A stretch of DNA of 50,114 bases, taken from contig CAKPXP010000015.1 in assembly GCA_934202005.1 (NCBI GenBank), positions 1-50,114 of the forward strand, read 5' to 3'. Shown in pieces: positions 34,239 through 43,571 of this stretch. The stretch is from an uncultured Selenomonas sp. (GTDB lineage: Bacteria > Bacillota > Negativicutes > Selenomonadales > Selenomonadaceae). Every line of letters starts with the position of its first letter. The stretch's first letter is position 1. The notes beneath the pieces were generated by a model that made no database searches, was not told the DNA's origin, and was given only the letters and a program-made list of their open reading frames with translations. The translations under genes were made by a program, and so were the position numbers.

Positions 34239-35144
34239 TCAGCAGGTATGGCACTGCTCGTAGATACCGGCCTTCTTGAGCGTCTTCACGACGGTCTCGC
34301 CGATATGGGCGACGGTGTCAGCGACCTCGATGCCGACGGCGTTGAGCGCCTTGATCTTGTCCGCCGCCGTGCCCTTGCCGCCGCTGATGATGGCGCCGGC
34401 ATGGCCCATGCGCTTGCCCGGAGGCGCCTGGCGCCCGGAGATGAAGGCCGTGACGGGCTTATCCGGCATGTTCTCGGCGATCCATTTCGCCGCGTCCTCC
34501 TCCGCCGTGCCGCCGATCTCACCGATCATGAGCACGGAGAGCGTGTCAGGATCGTCCTTGAAGAGCGCGAGCGCGTCGATGAAGTCCGTGCCCTTGATGG
34601 GGTCGCCGCCGATGCCGATGGCCGTCGTCTGGCCAATGCCGGCCGCTGTGAGCTGGAACGTCGCCTCGTACGTCAGCGTGCCGGAACGGCTGATGACGCC
34701 GACGTGCCCCTTCCTGTGGATGTAGCCCGGGATGATGCCGAGCTTCGCCTCGTCCGTCGTGAGGATGCCGGGGCAGTTCGGGCCGATGAGGCGCGTCTTC
34801 TTGCCCTCCATGTAGCGGCGGACCTTGACCATGTCCTCCACGGGGATGTGCTCGGTGATGCAGACCACGACGTCGAGCTCAGCGTCAACGGCTTCAAGGA
34901 TGGAGTCCGCTGCGAAGCGCGCCGGTACATAGATGACCGAAGCATTCGCGCCCGTCGCCTCTACGGCGTCGCGCACAGTGTTATAGACCGGCACGCCCTC
35001 GACGACCTGTCCCGCCTTGCCCGGCGTCACGCCGGCGACGATTTTCGTGCCGTACTCGAGCATCTGCTTCGTATGGAACGTCGCAGCCTTGCCCGTGATG
35101 CCCTGCACGATGACCTTCGTATCCTTGTTGACTAAGATTCCCAT
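34239..35144 (-). CDS. sucD: Succinate-CoA ligase alpha subunit
   Basis: A 301-aa subunit of succinyl-CoA synthetase, which carries the CoA-binding domain and the phospho-histidine. [19 protein letters not shown] opens the protein. [17 protein letters not shown] and [16 protein letters not shown] lie in the middle, and the active His is in [17 protein letters not shown] near residue 245. It is 13 bp downstream of sucC. Confidence 0.95.
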   Translation of the reverse strand: MGILVNKDTKVIVQGITGKAATFHTKQMLEYGTKIVAGVTPGKAGQVVEGVPVYNTVRDAVEATGANASVIYVPARFAADSILEAVDAELDVVVCITEHIPVEDMVKVRRYMEGKKTRLIGPNCPGILTTDEAKLGIIPGYIHRKGHVGVISRSGTLTYEATFQLTAAGIGQTTAIGIGGDPIKGTDFIDALALFKDDPDTLSVLMIGEIGGTAEEDAAKWIAENMPDKPVTAFISGRQAPPGKRMGHAGAIISGGKGTAADKIKALNAVGIEVADTVAHIGETVVKTLKKAGIYEQCHTC

Positions 35145-35157
35145 GTATAACGCCCCC

Positions 35158-36351
35158 TTACGCCTGCTCTGCTTCTTTGACGAGTTTCACGATGGTCTCC
35201 GCGCCGCCTTCCATCGTCGGCGCCATAATGACGTTCTGGATGGGCGTGTTCTTGAGGATCTCGCGGCCGCGCTCGACGTTCGTGCCCTCGAGGCGCACGA
35301 CGACGGGCACGGGCAGGGACTTGCCGTCGCTCGAGATGATCTTCGCCGCCTCGACGATGCCCTCGGCGACGAGGTCGCACTTGTTGATGCCGCCGAAAAT
35401 GTTGACGAAGATGCCCTTCGCCTGACCGCCGTCGAGCATGATGCGGAACGCCGCCGCGATCTTCTCCGGCGTGGAATCGCCGCCGACGTCGAGGAAGTTC
35501 GCGGGCTCGCCGCCGTAGTACTTGATGATGTCGACCGTCGCCATCGCGAGGCCCGCGCCGTTGACCATGCAGGCGACGTCGCCGCCGAGGTTGACGTAGT
35601 TGAGCCCTTCCTTGGCCGCCGCGAGTTCCTTCGGATCCTCCTCCGTCACGTCGCGCAGCTCCTCGATGTCCGGATGGCGGAACAGCGCGCTGTCGTCGAA
35701 GTTGAGCTTCGCGTCGAGCGCGATGACGTCGCCCTCCTCCGTGAGCACCAGCGGGTTGATCTCAGCGAGGCTGCAGTCCTTGCCGATGAAAGCGTTGTAG
35801 AGGCAGCCCATGAGCTTCGTCGCCTTGCGGATGGCCTCCTGCGGCAGATGCAGGCCGTAGGCCATGCGCGTCGCCTGGAAGGACGCGAGGCCGATGGCGG
35901 GATCGATGGTCTCCTTGAGGATCTTGTCCGGCATCTCGACGGCAACCTTCTCGATCTCCATGCCGCCCTCCTCAGACCCCATCATGACGACGCGCGCCGT
36001 CTTGCGGTCGAGGACGAAGGAGAGGTAGTATTCCTTCTTGATATTCGAGCCGGCCTCGATGAGCAGGCGGTTCACGACCTTGCCCGCGGGGCCCGTCTGC
36101 TTCGTGACGAGCGTCTTGCCGAGGAGCTCCTTGGCAAATGCTCCCGCCTCCTCCGGCGAGTGCGCGATCTTCACGCCGCCCGCCTTGCCGCGGCCGCCCG
36201 CATGGATCTGCGCCTTGACGACGACGACCGGCGTCGCGAGCTTCTTCGCGTTCTCGACGGCCTCCTCGACGCTGAACGCCGGATACCCCTCCGGGACGTT
36301 GACGCCGTAGGATTTGAGGATGGCCTTGCTCTGGTACTCATGGATATTCAT
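35158..36351 (-). CDS. sucC: Succinate-CoA ligase (ADP-forming) beta subunit
   Basis: A 397-aa ATP-grasp subunit. It starts [20 protein letters not shown], has [16 protein letters not shown] for ATP binding, and ends with the CoA-ligase part [17 protein letters not shown]. With sucD it forms succinyl-CoA from or to succinate, relevant to propionate/succinate fermentation in Negativicutes. The start codon overlaps the stop of the dehydrogenase gene by 4 bp. Confidence 0.95.
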   Translation of the reverse strand: MNIHEYQSKAILKSYGVNVPEGYPAFSVEEAVENAKKLATPVVVVKAQIHAGGRGKAGGVKIAHSPEEAGAFAKELLGKTLVTKQTGPAGKVVNRLLIEAGSNIKKEYYLSFVLDRKTARVVMMGSEEGGMEIEKVAVEMPDKILKETIDPAIGLASFQATRMAYGLHLPQEAIRKATKLMGCLYNAFIGKDCSLAEINPLVLTEEGDVIALDAKLNFDDSALFRHPDIEELRDVTEEDPKELAAAKEGLNYVNLGGDVACMVNGAGLAMATVDIIKYYGGEPANFLDVGGDSTPEKIAAAFRIMLDGGQAKGIFVNIFGGINKCDLVAEGIVEAAKIISSDGKSLPVPVVVRLEGTNVERGREILKNTPIQNVIMAPTMEGGAETIVKLVKEAEQA

Positions 36352-37436
36352 TTCCTTGCCCCCTTGTTGTAGTCTTCGAGCTCTTCCGCTGCCTTCCGCA
36401 GCATATCCTGTGTGATCTTATATGGCAGGATTTTGACATCCTGGTGCTCTTCGGTCGCCTGGAAGACGCGGTGGATCTCCTCCTCCGTCGCGCCGATGGC
36501 CTCGCGGCTCACAGGCAGGCCGATTTTCTGACAAAATGCATGGAGCTTTTCAAACTCCTCCCGCTGCCCGTCGGAGAGCAGCAGAAGCAGCGTCCCGTAG
36601 GCGGCGAGGCCGCCGTGCGTCTCCGACTGCTCGCTGCGCGGCAGCGTCGAGAGCTCCTCATAGAGGGTGTGCGCGATATGGCCGTTGAACTCCGGCGCGG
36701 CGAAGTTCGACACCATGCCGCTCGAGACGACGACGGAGAGCATGACCTCCTCGAACGCGTTCGAGACGAGGCCGCGCTTGTTGTCCTGCACGGCCTGCAC
36801 GCCGTAGGCGTAGACGGGATCCGCACAGAGCCGCGAGACCGCGAGCCCCATCGCATCCGTATGGCAGAGCGTCTTGCCGCGCGAGGAGATCTGCGCCTCG
36901 TAGTACTTCGCGATGGTATCGCTGATGCCGCGCAACAGGAAGCAGACAGGCGCCTGCGCCATGATGCGCGAGCAGAGGAAGCTGTGCACCGGCGTCACGC
37001 GCCGCCGCGCGTACTCCTGGAACCGCCCCTCCGGCGTGTAGATGGTCGCGATGCCCGAGATGGCGGCGCAGCTGCCCGCGACGGTCGGAAATGTGAAATA
37101 CGGTTTGCGCAGCTCGCTCGCGACGACCTTCGCCGTGTCGATGGCCTTGCCGCCGCCGACCGCGAACACCATATCGGCCTCCATGACCGCCTGATCGCGG
37201 CTGAGCTTCGTGATGTTCTCATAGGAAGTCTCGCCGCCCGCGTGCAAAAAGCCCGTGAACTCGAGCCCCACGCCCTCCGTTGCCGCGATGATCTTCTCCT
37301 GCGCCGCCTCGACACCGCGGCGGCCGCCGATGACGACGACCGTCTTGCCGTAGCGCGGACAGACCTCGCGTATCTTCTCATAAGCCTCGACGCCTACCGT
37401 ATAATCCGGAAACGTCATCGTATAGCGATCCCTCAA
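36348..37436 (-). CDS. Iron-containing alcohol/glycerol-dehydrogenase-family protein
   Basis: A 362-aa Fe-ADH-fold dehydrogenase closest to the GldA/HcxA-like branch. It has the NAD site [16 protein letters not shown] at about residue 90, [12 protein letters not shown], and metal ligands in [12 protein letters not shown] (Asp), [14 protein letters not shown] (His) and [10 protein letters not shown] (His). The start is taken at the TTG 37436, 8 nt after GGAGGG. An ATG six codons later is possible. It is coupled to sucC by a 4-bp overlap, which is an unusual partner. The substrate (a 2-hydroxy acid, glycerol or an aldehyde) is not defined by sequence. Confidence 0.85.
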   Translation of the reverse strand: MRDRYTMTFPDYTVGVEAYEKIREVCPRYGKTVVVIGGRRGVEAAQEKIIAATEGVGLEFTGFLHAGGETSYENITKLSRDQAVMEADMVFAVGGGKAIDTAKVVASELRKPYFTFPTVAGSCAAISGIATIYTPEGRFQEYARRRVTPVHSFLCSRIMAQAPVCFLLRGISDTIAKYYEAQISSRGKTLCHTDAMGLAVSRLCADPVYAYGVQAVQDNKRGLVSNAFEEVMLSVVVSSGMVSNFAAPEFNGHIAHTLYEELSTLPRSEQSETHGGLAAYGTLLLLLSDGQREEFEKLHAFCQKIGLPVSREAIGATEEEIHRVFQATEEHQDVKILPYKITQDMLRKAAEELEDYNKGARK

Positions 37437-37477
37437 GGATGCTCCCTCCTATCGTGTATCCTGGCTGCGGCCCGCAC

Positions 37478-38542
37478 TTACTCCGCGCCGAGCACATAGA
37501 CCGTCTGCGCCCGCCACGTATCGCCCTTCCTCAGCAGCGGCTGCGGGAACTCCGGATGCGCGGGCGCGTTCGGGAAGAACTGCGTCTCAAGGCAGAAGCC
37601 CGTGCGCCGCTCGAAGCGGACACCCTCCTTGCCGACATGCGTGCCGTCGAGGTAGTTGCCCGTATAGAACTGCAGCCCCGGCTGCGTCGTATAGCAGGTG
37701 AGCGTGAGCCCCGTCTTCGCCGACGCCGCGCAGGCGGCCTTTCTGAGGCCCCGCGCGTCCGGCGCCGCCGAGAGCACCCAGTTGTGGTCGTAGCCGAGCC
37801 CCATCCGGAGCTCGTCGAAATCATCGTCGATATGCGCGCCGATGCGCGTCGGCTGCCGCAGATCCATCGGCGTGCCCGCGACGTCCAGGATGCGGCCGTC
37901 CGGCAGCGACTCGCTGTCCGCCCAGGTATACGTATCCGCGAAAATCTGGATGGTCTGGTCGAGCACCGGCGGTGCCTGGAACCCGTCCAGATTGAAATAC
38001 GTATGGTTCGTGAGGTTGCAGATGGTATCCTGGTCGCTCACGGCCTCGTAGCGGATGGAAAGCTCGTCGGCGTCCGAGAGGCTGTAAAGGACCGTGACCT
38101 CCATATTGCCGGGATAGCCACCCTCGCCGTCAGGGCTCTCGAGCGTGAGCTTCAGGCCCGCCTTCGTGATCTCGCCCTGCCAGAGCTTGTTGTGAAATCC
38201 CGGATTGCCGCCATGGATGTGATTCTGGTTATGGCTGCCCGTATTGAGGTCGAGCTGGTACGTCCTGCCACCGATCGTGACCTTGCCGCCCGCGATGCGG
38301 TTCGCGTGGCGGCCGACGACGCCGCCCATGCTCGTGTCGTCCGTCTCATAGCCCGCGACGCTATCGTAGCCGAGCACGACGTCGACGGGCCTCCCCGCGC
38401 GATCCTTCGTCTGCCAGCGCACGAGCCGCGCGCCGTAGTTCGTCACGGACACCTCCGTTCCCTGCGCATTGCGCAGCGTGTAGAGCGCTGCCTCACGTCC
38501 ATCGCTGAGCCTGCCAAATGCTTCTTTCCTAATCTCTGCCAT
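37478..38542 (-). CDS. galM: Aldose 1-epimerase (galactose mutarotase)
   Basis: A 354-aa GalM-family protein. It shows VTNYGARLVRWQ, GRHANRIAGGKVTIGG, the catalytic-region His in NQNHIHGGNPGFHNKLW, NLTNHTYFNL, and the general-base Glu in CLETQFFPNAPAHPEFPQP. It interconverts alpha and beta anomers of hexoses. ATG 38542 follows AAGGGGG. It is the first gene of a transcript running into the dehydrogenase and sucCD, with a promoter and a dyad upstream. Confidence 0.93.
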   Translation of the reverse strand: MAEIRKEAFGRLSDGREAALYTLRNAQGTEVSVTNYGARLVRWQTKDRAGRPVDVVLGYDSVAGYETDDTSMGGVVGRHANRIAGGKVTIGGRTYQLDLNTGSHNQNHIHGGNPGFHNKLWQGEITKAGLKLTLESPDGEGGYPGNMEVTVLYSLSDADELSIRYEAVSDQDTICNLTNHTYFNLDGFQAPPVLDQTIQIFADTYTWADSESLPDGRILDVAGTPMDLRQPTRIGAHIDDDFDELRMGLGYDHNWVLSAAPDARGLRKAACAASAKTGLTLTCYTTQPGLQFYTGNYLDGTHVGKEGVRFERRTGFCLETQFFPNAPAHPEFPQPLLRKGDTWRAQTVYVLGAE

Positions 38543-38612
38543 CAGAGAAGAACCCCCTTGATTTCCGCTCTCAGGAGACAAACACGGAGCGCCGCCTCCT
38601 GGAATTGTGTGA

Positions 38613-38648
38613 AAATTGTTTATAATTGACCATTTTTTATAACAATTT
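38613..38648. promoter_or_regulatory. Likely operator dyad upstream of galM
   Basis: AAATTGTTTATAA (38613-38625) and TTATAACAATTT (38637-38648) are inverted arms with one base missing. They lie just downstream of the -10 box, at about the transcription start, where a repressor would block galM. Confidence 0.55.
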
Positions 38649-38656
38649 ATATTTCC

Positions 38657-38685
38657 AGTTTACTCCTAAATGCAGCGTCTGTCAA
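38657..38685 (-). promoter_or_regulatory. Promoter of the galM operon
   Basis: Leftward TTGACA (38680-38685), 17 bp, TAAACT (38657-38662). Confidence 0.7.
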
Positions 38686-38725
38686 TGAATAATGCTACAA
38701 AATAAAGATAAACAAGAACTGTCTA

Positions 38726-39367
38726 TCATAGTGTATCAATATCGATCGCGCTGAGATTCTCCACAATCCGATCGGCGCGCGAGAGATCCTGCGCACCGGA
38801 ATGCGGGCTGCGAAACCCTATGCAGTACATGCCCGCGCGCTTGGCAGCCAGAACGCCCGCCGCCGTATCCTCGAGCACCACGCAGGCCGCGGGCGAGGCG
38901 CCGAGCGCCTCCGCACTCCTCTCGTAGATGGCGGGATCCGGCTTGCTCGCGGGGAGCTCCGTGCCGGAAATCACCGACGCGAATACATCCTCGAGCTGCA
39001 GCGCAGAGAGCACTGTATCGACTACGCGCCGCCAGGACGACGTCGCGAGCGCGAGCGGCACACCGGCGGCGTGCAGGCGCTCGATGAGCGCGAGGCTCCC
39101 CGGAATCGTCTCAATGCCGTCCCGCTCGATGACCTCGAGATAATGCGCGTGCTTGTAGTCGGCGAGCGCCTGCGCCGTGAGGTCGCTGCGTCCCGCGCGG
39201 CGCAGCACATCGCTGAAGATATCGCGGCTCGTCCGCCCCATATAGCGCGCGAGATCACGTTCATCGAACGGCAGGCCGAAATGCGCGAACGTCTCTAGCT
39301 TCACGCGGCTGTGCAGTGGCTCGCTGTCGACGATGACGCCATCCATATCAAAGATAAAAGCTTCCAT
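38726..39367 (-). CDS. HAD-family sugar-phosphate phosphatase/phosphomutase
   Basis: A 213-aa HAD subfamily-I protein of the beta-phosphoglucomutase/YvdM-like group. It has the nucleophile motif FIFDMDGVIVDSEPLH at the start, a helical cap, LATSSW, SGTELPASKPDPAIYERSAE with the conserved Lys, and VVLEDTAAGVLAAKRAGM. The substrate is unknown. It is 9 bp downstream of the REC-GGDEF-EAL gene, though the two activities are not obviously linked. Confidence 0.87.
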   Translation of the reverse strand: MEAFIFDMDGVIVDSEPLHSRVKLETFAHFGLPFDERDLARYMGRTSRDIFSDVLRRAGRSDLTAQALADYKHAHYLEVIERDGIETIPGSLALIERLHAAGVPLALATSSWRRVVDTVLSALQLEDVFASVISGTELPASKPDPAIYERSAEALGASPAACVVLEDTAAGVLAAKRAGMYCIGFRSPHSGAQDLSRADRIVENLSAIDIDTL

Positions 39368-39376
39368 ATATCTCCT

Positions 39377-41086
39377 TTACATCCGTTCCAGGCCGTCACG
39401 CCGCAGGATCTGACGGAACTCATCTGCCGGCATCGGCCGCGCGTAGACATAGCCCTGCATCTTCTCACAGCCGATGGACGCGAGATAGTCGCGCTGCGCC
39501 GCCGTCTCGACGCCCTGGACGACGATCCCCATCCCCAGCCGTTTCGCGGTCGATGCGATCCCCTCGAAGATCACGCGTGCCCGCGCCTCCCCTTCATCAT
39601 GCTGCAGGAAACCGACATCGAGCTTGAGGAGATCCACCGGCAGATGCTTCAGCATGGAGAGCGACGCATCGCCCCCGCCGAAATCATCCATGACCACGCA
39701 GAAGCCCGCCGCCCGGAATGCGGCGACCGCCTGCATGAGCTGCTGCGGGCTCTCCGCATACGCGCGCTCCGCGACCTCGAGCGTCAGCCGCCACGGCGCG
39801 AGGCCATGCTTTTTCAAAAGCTCCTGCAGGAACGCCTGCAGCCCCTGGTCATAGAAATTCAGCGGCGATACATTCACCGAGAGCGTCAGCGCCTCCGCGC
39901 CGTCCTCACACGCTGCCGCCAGGAATGCCGCCGCCTGCTCCCAGACATAGTGGTCGAGGCGCACGATGAAACCGTTGTGCTCGAAAAGCGGCACAAAAAC
40001 CCTCGGCGCGATCATCCCCTGCGACGGATGCTGCCAGCGCGCGAGTGCCTCCGCACTCACGATATGCCCCGTCCGCTGATTGTAGACCGGCTGGTAATAG
40101 ACCTCGAACTGCCGCTCCTGCAGCGCGAACTCCATATCGCGCAGGATGGCCTGCTCCCGCAGCAGCTGCGCACGCATCGTCTCATCGTAGACACAGTAGC
40201 GGCTATCCGCGCTCCCCTTCACGCGGCTGAGCGCGAGCTGCGCACGGTCGAGCATCTGTATCACGGGCAGATAGACATTCTCCACGTGATAGACGCCGGC
40301 ATAGAAAACGACATCGTGACGGATGCCGAGCGACTGCACCGTGCTGTCCAGCCCCTGCATGATGGTATCCATCGCAACGGCATGCACCGGCTGGCAGAGC
40401 GCGAAATGATCCGCCTCCATGCGGCCGCAGACGCCCCGCTCCCCTGCCGCCGCCCGCAGATAGTACGCGGCCGCCTTGAGGATGAGATTGCCCGTCTCGA
40501 CGCGGAAGAGATCATTGATGACGCGGAACGCGCTGATATCGAAATAAATGACCTCATAGTCCGTCTCCTCATGCTGCTGCATGAGCTCCGCCGCCTTGCG
40601 GTAGAACGTCTCGCGGTTATAGACGCCCGTGAGACTATCCTCCTCGATGAAGCGATGCATCTCGCGGATCTGGTGATCCTTCGCCAGCTGCATCGCCTGA
40701 CGCCACTGGTTCTCCACCTCCGCGAGGACATTCTGCACGCGGCGCCGCACGATGAGCGGATGCACGGGCTTCACGACGAAGTCCCGCGCGCCCATCTCGA
40801 GCGCCTGCGCGCCCGCGTCGCCATCGTCGCGCGCGACCATCGCCACGACGGGGATCTCCGCATAGGCATCATGGCTCCGGAGGTAGCCGAGCACCTCAAG
40901 GCCATCCATCTCCGGCATCGCGAGATCGAGCAGGATGATCTTCACATCCGCCTCGCGCAGCCTGTGGATCGCCTCTCGGCCGTCCGCTGCCTCGAGGATC
41001 TCATACTCCCCCTGGAAAAGCTGCCGCAGGATGACGCGATTGATCTTCGCATCATCCGCAAGGAGCATCGTCTTCTTCCCGTCCAC
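39377..41086 (-). CDS. REC-GGDEF-EAL cyclic-di-GMP response regulator with altered motifs
   Basis: A 569-aa protein. The receiver domain (1-125) is intact: LLADDAKIN, phospho-acceptor Asp in LLDLAMPEMDG, Lys in VVKPVHP. The GGDEF domain (~150-300) has DSLTGVYNRETF but reads GRMEADHF in place of the GGDEF signature, so it is unlikely to make c-di-GMP. The EAL domain (~320-560) has SAEALARW, NVSPLNF, VMDDFGGGDAS and KLDVGF. The loop usually reading EGVE is QGVE, so hydrolysis may be lost. Start is GTG 41086, 9 nt after AAGG. It may act as a phospho-regulated c-di-GMP sensor or phosphodiesterase. Confidence 0.9.
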   Translation of the reverse strand: MDGKKTMLLADDAKINRVILRQLFQGEYEILEAADGREAIHRLREADVKIILLDLAMPEMDGLEVLGYLRSHDAYAEIPVVAMVARDDGDAGAQALEMGARDFVVKPVHPLIVRRRVQNVLAEVENQWRQAMQLAKDHQIREMHRFIEEDSLTGVYNRETFYRKAAELMQQHEETDYEVIYFDISAFRVINDLFRVETGNLILKAAAYYLRAAAGERGVCGRMEADHFALCQPVHAVAMDTIMQGLDSTVQSLGIRHDVVFYAGVYHVENVYLPVIQMLDRAQLALSRVKGSADSRYCVYDETMRAQLLREQAILRDMEFALQERQFEVYYQPVYNQRTGHIVSAEALARWQHPSQGMIAPRVFVPLFEHNGFIVRLDHYVWEQAAAFLAAACEDGAEALTLSVNVSPLNFYDQGLQAFLQELLKKHGLAPWRLTLEVAERAYAESPQQLMQAVAAFRAAGFCVVMDDFGGGDASLSMLKHLPVDLLKLDVGFLQHDEGEARARVIFEGIASTAKRLGMGIVVQGVETAAQRDYLASIGCEKMQGYVYARPMPADEFRQILRRDGLERM

Positions 41087-41355
41087 AAAATCGCCTTCCT
41101 AACGCAACGCATTCCTACCCTCTTCTATTAATTCCACAAACCGAGAGCTTTTCCCTGCCGCCCGCAAAGAGAAATTCTTGCCAATTCATCACCGCTTCGC
41201 TAGAATCAAGAGAGACTCCGCCTGACGCTGAACAGGCGCGGGAGCGCGCATCAGAGAGCGTTCGCCCCCGCTCGACCGTCCGCCGCTTCCGCGACAACAC
41301 ACAGAGTCGTGCGGCACAGCCGGAGACGGCGGAACGGCGAGCGCTGCCCCAGTAT

Positions 41356-41973
41356 CTAGGCGGGTGCGGGGCAGAAATCCCCGCCCTCTTCCCCCTCAGC
41401 AGCAAAGACAGCGCGCAGCTTCGCGAGCGCCCGCTTCTTCGCCTTCGCGATGGCCTGCTGGCTCACCTGCAGCAGGCGCGCCGCCTCCGCCTGCGTACGC
41501 TCCTCCCAGAAAATCAACCGCAGGATGCGCCGCTCGCCATCCGTCAGACAGCGCATCGCCGCGACGAGCGCCGCCTGCTCCTCGAGCCGCGTGAGCGCCT
41601 GTTCCGCCGCCGGGTCGCGCACGCCCTCCCAGAACGGCTCCTCGCACGCCTCCGCGGGCAGCGTCTCCCGCTCCCATAACCTGCGCTGCCTGCGGAACAG
41701 CGTCCGCAGATCTCCGTAGACACGCGCCTTCGCGAATGCGGCAAACGGCACGCCCGTCCCTGCATCGTACGCCTGCACAGCCCCCACGAAACTCACATAC
41801 CCCTCAGCGAGCGCATCCTCGCGGATCGTCCGCAAATGCAGCTGCCCTGCCGCCGCGCGCAGCAGCGGCTCGTACTGCGTGCAGAGCCGCGACAGCGCCG
41901 CCGCATCCCCCGCCTTTGCCGCCGCCAGCAGCGAAAGCTCCTGCTCTCGTTCCATCTGTTCGATTTGTTCCAT
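41356..41973 (-). CDS. Sigma-70-family RNA polymerase sigma factor (SigH/ECF-like)
   Basis: A 205-aa sigma factor. Region 2 is at ~30-95 (LLRAAAGQLHLRTIREDALA, then FVGAVQAYDAGTGVPFAAFA). Region 4 with its helix-turn-helix is at ~135-195 (LTDGERRILRLIFWEERTQA and LLQVSQQAIAKAKKRAL). There is no full region 3. GAGAGGAG lies upstream of ATG 41973. The region-2 wording DALAEGYVSF resembles SigH or late-competence type factors rather than classic ECF. Its promoter specificity is unknown. Confidence 0.85.
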   Translation of the reverse strand: MEQIEQMEREQELSLLAAAKAGDAAALSRLCTQYEPLLRAAAGQLHLRTIREDALAEGYVSFVGAVQAYDAGTGVPFAAFAKARVYGDLRTLFRRQRRLWERETLPAEACEEPFWEGVRDPAAEQALTRLEEQAALVAAMRCLTDGERRILRLIFWEERTQAEAARLLQVSQQAIAKAKKRALAKLRAVFAAEGEEGGDFCPAPA

Positions 41974-42195
41974 TCACCGTCACTCCTCTCAAACGAAAAT
42001 CGTCAGCCGCAGCCGCGCAGATTCGGAGCACATCACTTCCTCCGTGCTCCGGCCAAACGCCAGCTGCAGCGCGTCATCCTCAAACCGCCCATACGAGCGG
42101 CACAGCCCCCACTCTAGCAGAGAGGCAGCCGCTCCCGCAAACGCCGAGTCTGCGTTCTCTCCACCTGCGCGCAGCATCATCCCACGGAGGCATCC

Positions 42196-42549
42196 ATGAA
42201 ACACCATCTTTCCATCCTCACACGCGCCGACCGCCTGCTCCTCGCCAGCCTCGCGCTCCTCTCCTTCGCGCCGCTGCTCCTCATGCACGAGAGCGCGCCG
42301 CTCCGCACCGCCGTCATCTCCGTCGACGGCAGCGTCCGCCGCGAGATCCCGCTCACGACGCACCGCGGCCGTGAGACCATCTCCATCGAGACAGCGGAGG
42401 GACGCAACACCATCGTCATCGACGGCAGCGCCATCGCTGTCACCGACGCCGACTGCCCCGACCGCATCTGCGTGAAGACCGGCCCCATACAAAAAAAAGG
42501 CGAGATCATCGCCTGCCTGCCGCACCGCCTCCTCATCGAGATCCGCTGA
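42196..42549 (+). CDS. NusG domain II-containing protein
   Basis: A 117-aa protein with one N-terminal membrane segment (LLLASLALLSFAPLLLM) and a NusG_II domain (TAVISVDGSVRREIPL, then DADCPDRICVKTGPIQKKGE with a CxxxxC pair, ending CLPHRLLIEIR). Such proteins are usually found beside a Gx transporter and ApbE-type genes in Firmicutes, in respiratory or flavin contexts. Here the Gx transporter follows after 240 bp. The precise function is unknown. Start 42196 has GGAGG. Confidence 0.88.
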   Translation: MKHHLSILTRADRLLLASLALLSFAPLLLMHESAPLRTAVISVDGSVRREIPLTTHRGRETISIETAEGRNTIVIDGSAIAVTDADCPDRICVKTGPIQKKGEIIACLPHRLLIEIR

Positions 42550-42670
42550 AACGCCGCGCCGCCACCTCACCGAGATCTGCTGAAACGCCGCGCCGCCTCC
42601 CCACTGAAATCTGCTGCCGCGCTGCATCGCCGCCCCACTGAAATTCACTGCCGTGCTGCATGGCTTTCCC
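42535..42670. repeat. Degenerate 34-bp tandem repeat at the 3' end of the NusG_II gene
   Basis: Four units with the core GAGATCYGCTGAAACGCCGC begin near 42538, 42572, 42606 and 42640. The first is the coding end of the NusG_II gene. The others degenerate progressively. Confidence 0.75.
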
Positions 42671-42788
42671 GCAGAATCCGATCTCTCGCCGCACCGTCTC
42701 CTCATCACCATCCGCCGAAACGCTGCCTCTCGCCACCCCCGCAGCAACTGCGAGCCTCGCCCCCTCCAGACAAAAGAAAGGAGCCTCC

Positions 42789-43310
42789 ATGACCTCGATC
42801 CACCGCCTCACCCAGCTCGCCCTCCTCACCGCGCTCTCCCTCGCCCTCTACGGTCTGGAATCGCAGCTCCCTCTCCCCTTCCTCGCTCCCGGCGCAAAGC
42901 TCGGACTCGCGAACATCATCACCTGCGCGGCCCTCATCCTCCTGCCGCGCCAGCGCGACGCCCTGTTCGTCCTGCTCGCGCGCATCCTCCTCGCCTCCTG
43001 CTTCGGCGGCGGCCCCGTCGTCCTCCTCTACAGCCTCGCCGGCGGCCTCCTGAGCTTCGCCGCCATGAGCCTCCTCTGCGGACAAAAAAAAGGCAGGTTC
43101 TCCCTGCCTGCCATCAGCGCCGCCGGCGGCTTCTTCCACCACCTCGGCCAACTCCTCTGCGCCAGCGCCCTCGCCGCCTCGCCCGGCCTGCTCACCTACC
43201 TCAGCGTCCTCGGCCCCCTCGGCCTCGCCACCGGCCTCGCCACCGGCCTCGCCGCCCGCGCCATCCTCCAGCGCCTCCCGCTCCGCCTGATCGAGCATCC
43301 GGCACGATGA
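42789..43310 (+). CDS. Gx transporter / heptaprenyl diphosphate synthase component I family
   Basis: A 173-aa integral membrane protein with about five helices. GLESQLPLPFLAPGAKLGLA, LANIITCAALILLP, and the PVVLLYSLAGGLLSFAAMSL segment are typical of Gx transporters (formerly annotated HepI). The ATG at 42789 has AAAGGAG upstream, so the open frame from 42660 through the tandem repeats is not used. It probably imports a small compound, possibly for flavin or respiratory cofactors by genomic context. This is not proven. Confidence 0.85.
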   Translation: MTSIHRLTQLALLTALSLALYGLESQLPLPFLAPGAKLGLANIITCAALILLPRQRDALFVLLARILLASCFGGGPVVLLYSLAGGLLSFAAMSLLCGQKKGRFSLPAISAAGGFFHHLGQLLCASALAASPGLLTYLSVLGPLGLATGLATGLAARAILQRLPLRLIEHPAR

Positions 43311-43395
43311 CCTCGACGTCGTGCCGGACGCAGCAGCGACGCGCCAATCCCAAAAGCACTGCTGCATCCGGCACCTTCCGAACTGCGCGCACTAG

Positions 43396-43510
43396 AAAAC
43401 CCCGCTTGGCAAAAGCGGGGCTTGGCAATGGTAGTTCCTAAACAGGTCTCGGCAGGGCTAGCATCCCGCTGCTGTTTATCAGGAACTGGAAGGGGATGGT
43501 AGGCCCCTTC
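43396..43510 (-). ncRNA. Candidate structured RNA of about 115 nt, own promoter and terminator
   Basis: The leftward promoter at 43517-43545 would start RNA near 43510. Three structures follow in order. The first is a small hairpin GAAGGGG/CCCCTTC. The second is a rod closed by AGTTCCT/AGGAACT and AAACAG/CTGTTT with inner GGG/CCC pairs. The third is the terminator CCCCGCTT/AAGCGGGG with TTTTCT (43396-43420). No open frame fits. I cannot match it to 6S, SRP, tmRNA or a riboswitch. It ends before the convergent Gx transporter gene and has no leftward gene to regulate in cis. Confidence 0.7.
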
Positions 43511-43516
43511 GTGTAT

Positions 43517-43545
43517 ATTATATCTTGCTGTTTCAGCAAAATCAA
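43517..43545 (-). promoter_or_regulatory. Near-consensus promoter with a palindromic spacer
   Basis: TTGATT (43540-43545), 17 bp, TATAAT (43517-43522). The spacer holds TTGCTG-AAA-CAGCAA, a perfect dyad that could bind a regulator between the two boxes. Confidence 0.75.
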
Positions 43546-43571
43546 TAGGATTATTTTCTATTTCGCAAATA

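Noticed and set aside
33927..35135. Rightward frame through the REP-like units
   Set aside because: Repeat-derived peptide LLCKSPRAQA followed by the shadow of sucD.
39311..41131. 606-residue rightward open frame
   Set aside because: Shadow of the REC-GGDEF-EAL gene on the other strand, with no motifs.
42535..42670. Tandem 34-bp repeats as a CRISPR
   Set aside because: There are no unique spacers, the units are degenerate and contiguous, and no cas genes are present.
43396..43510. SRP or 6S RNA identity for the structured RNA
   Set aside because: The conserved SRP tip (CAGGUCCGGAAGGAAGCAGC-like) and 6S central-bubble architecture are not present.
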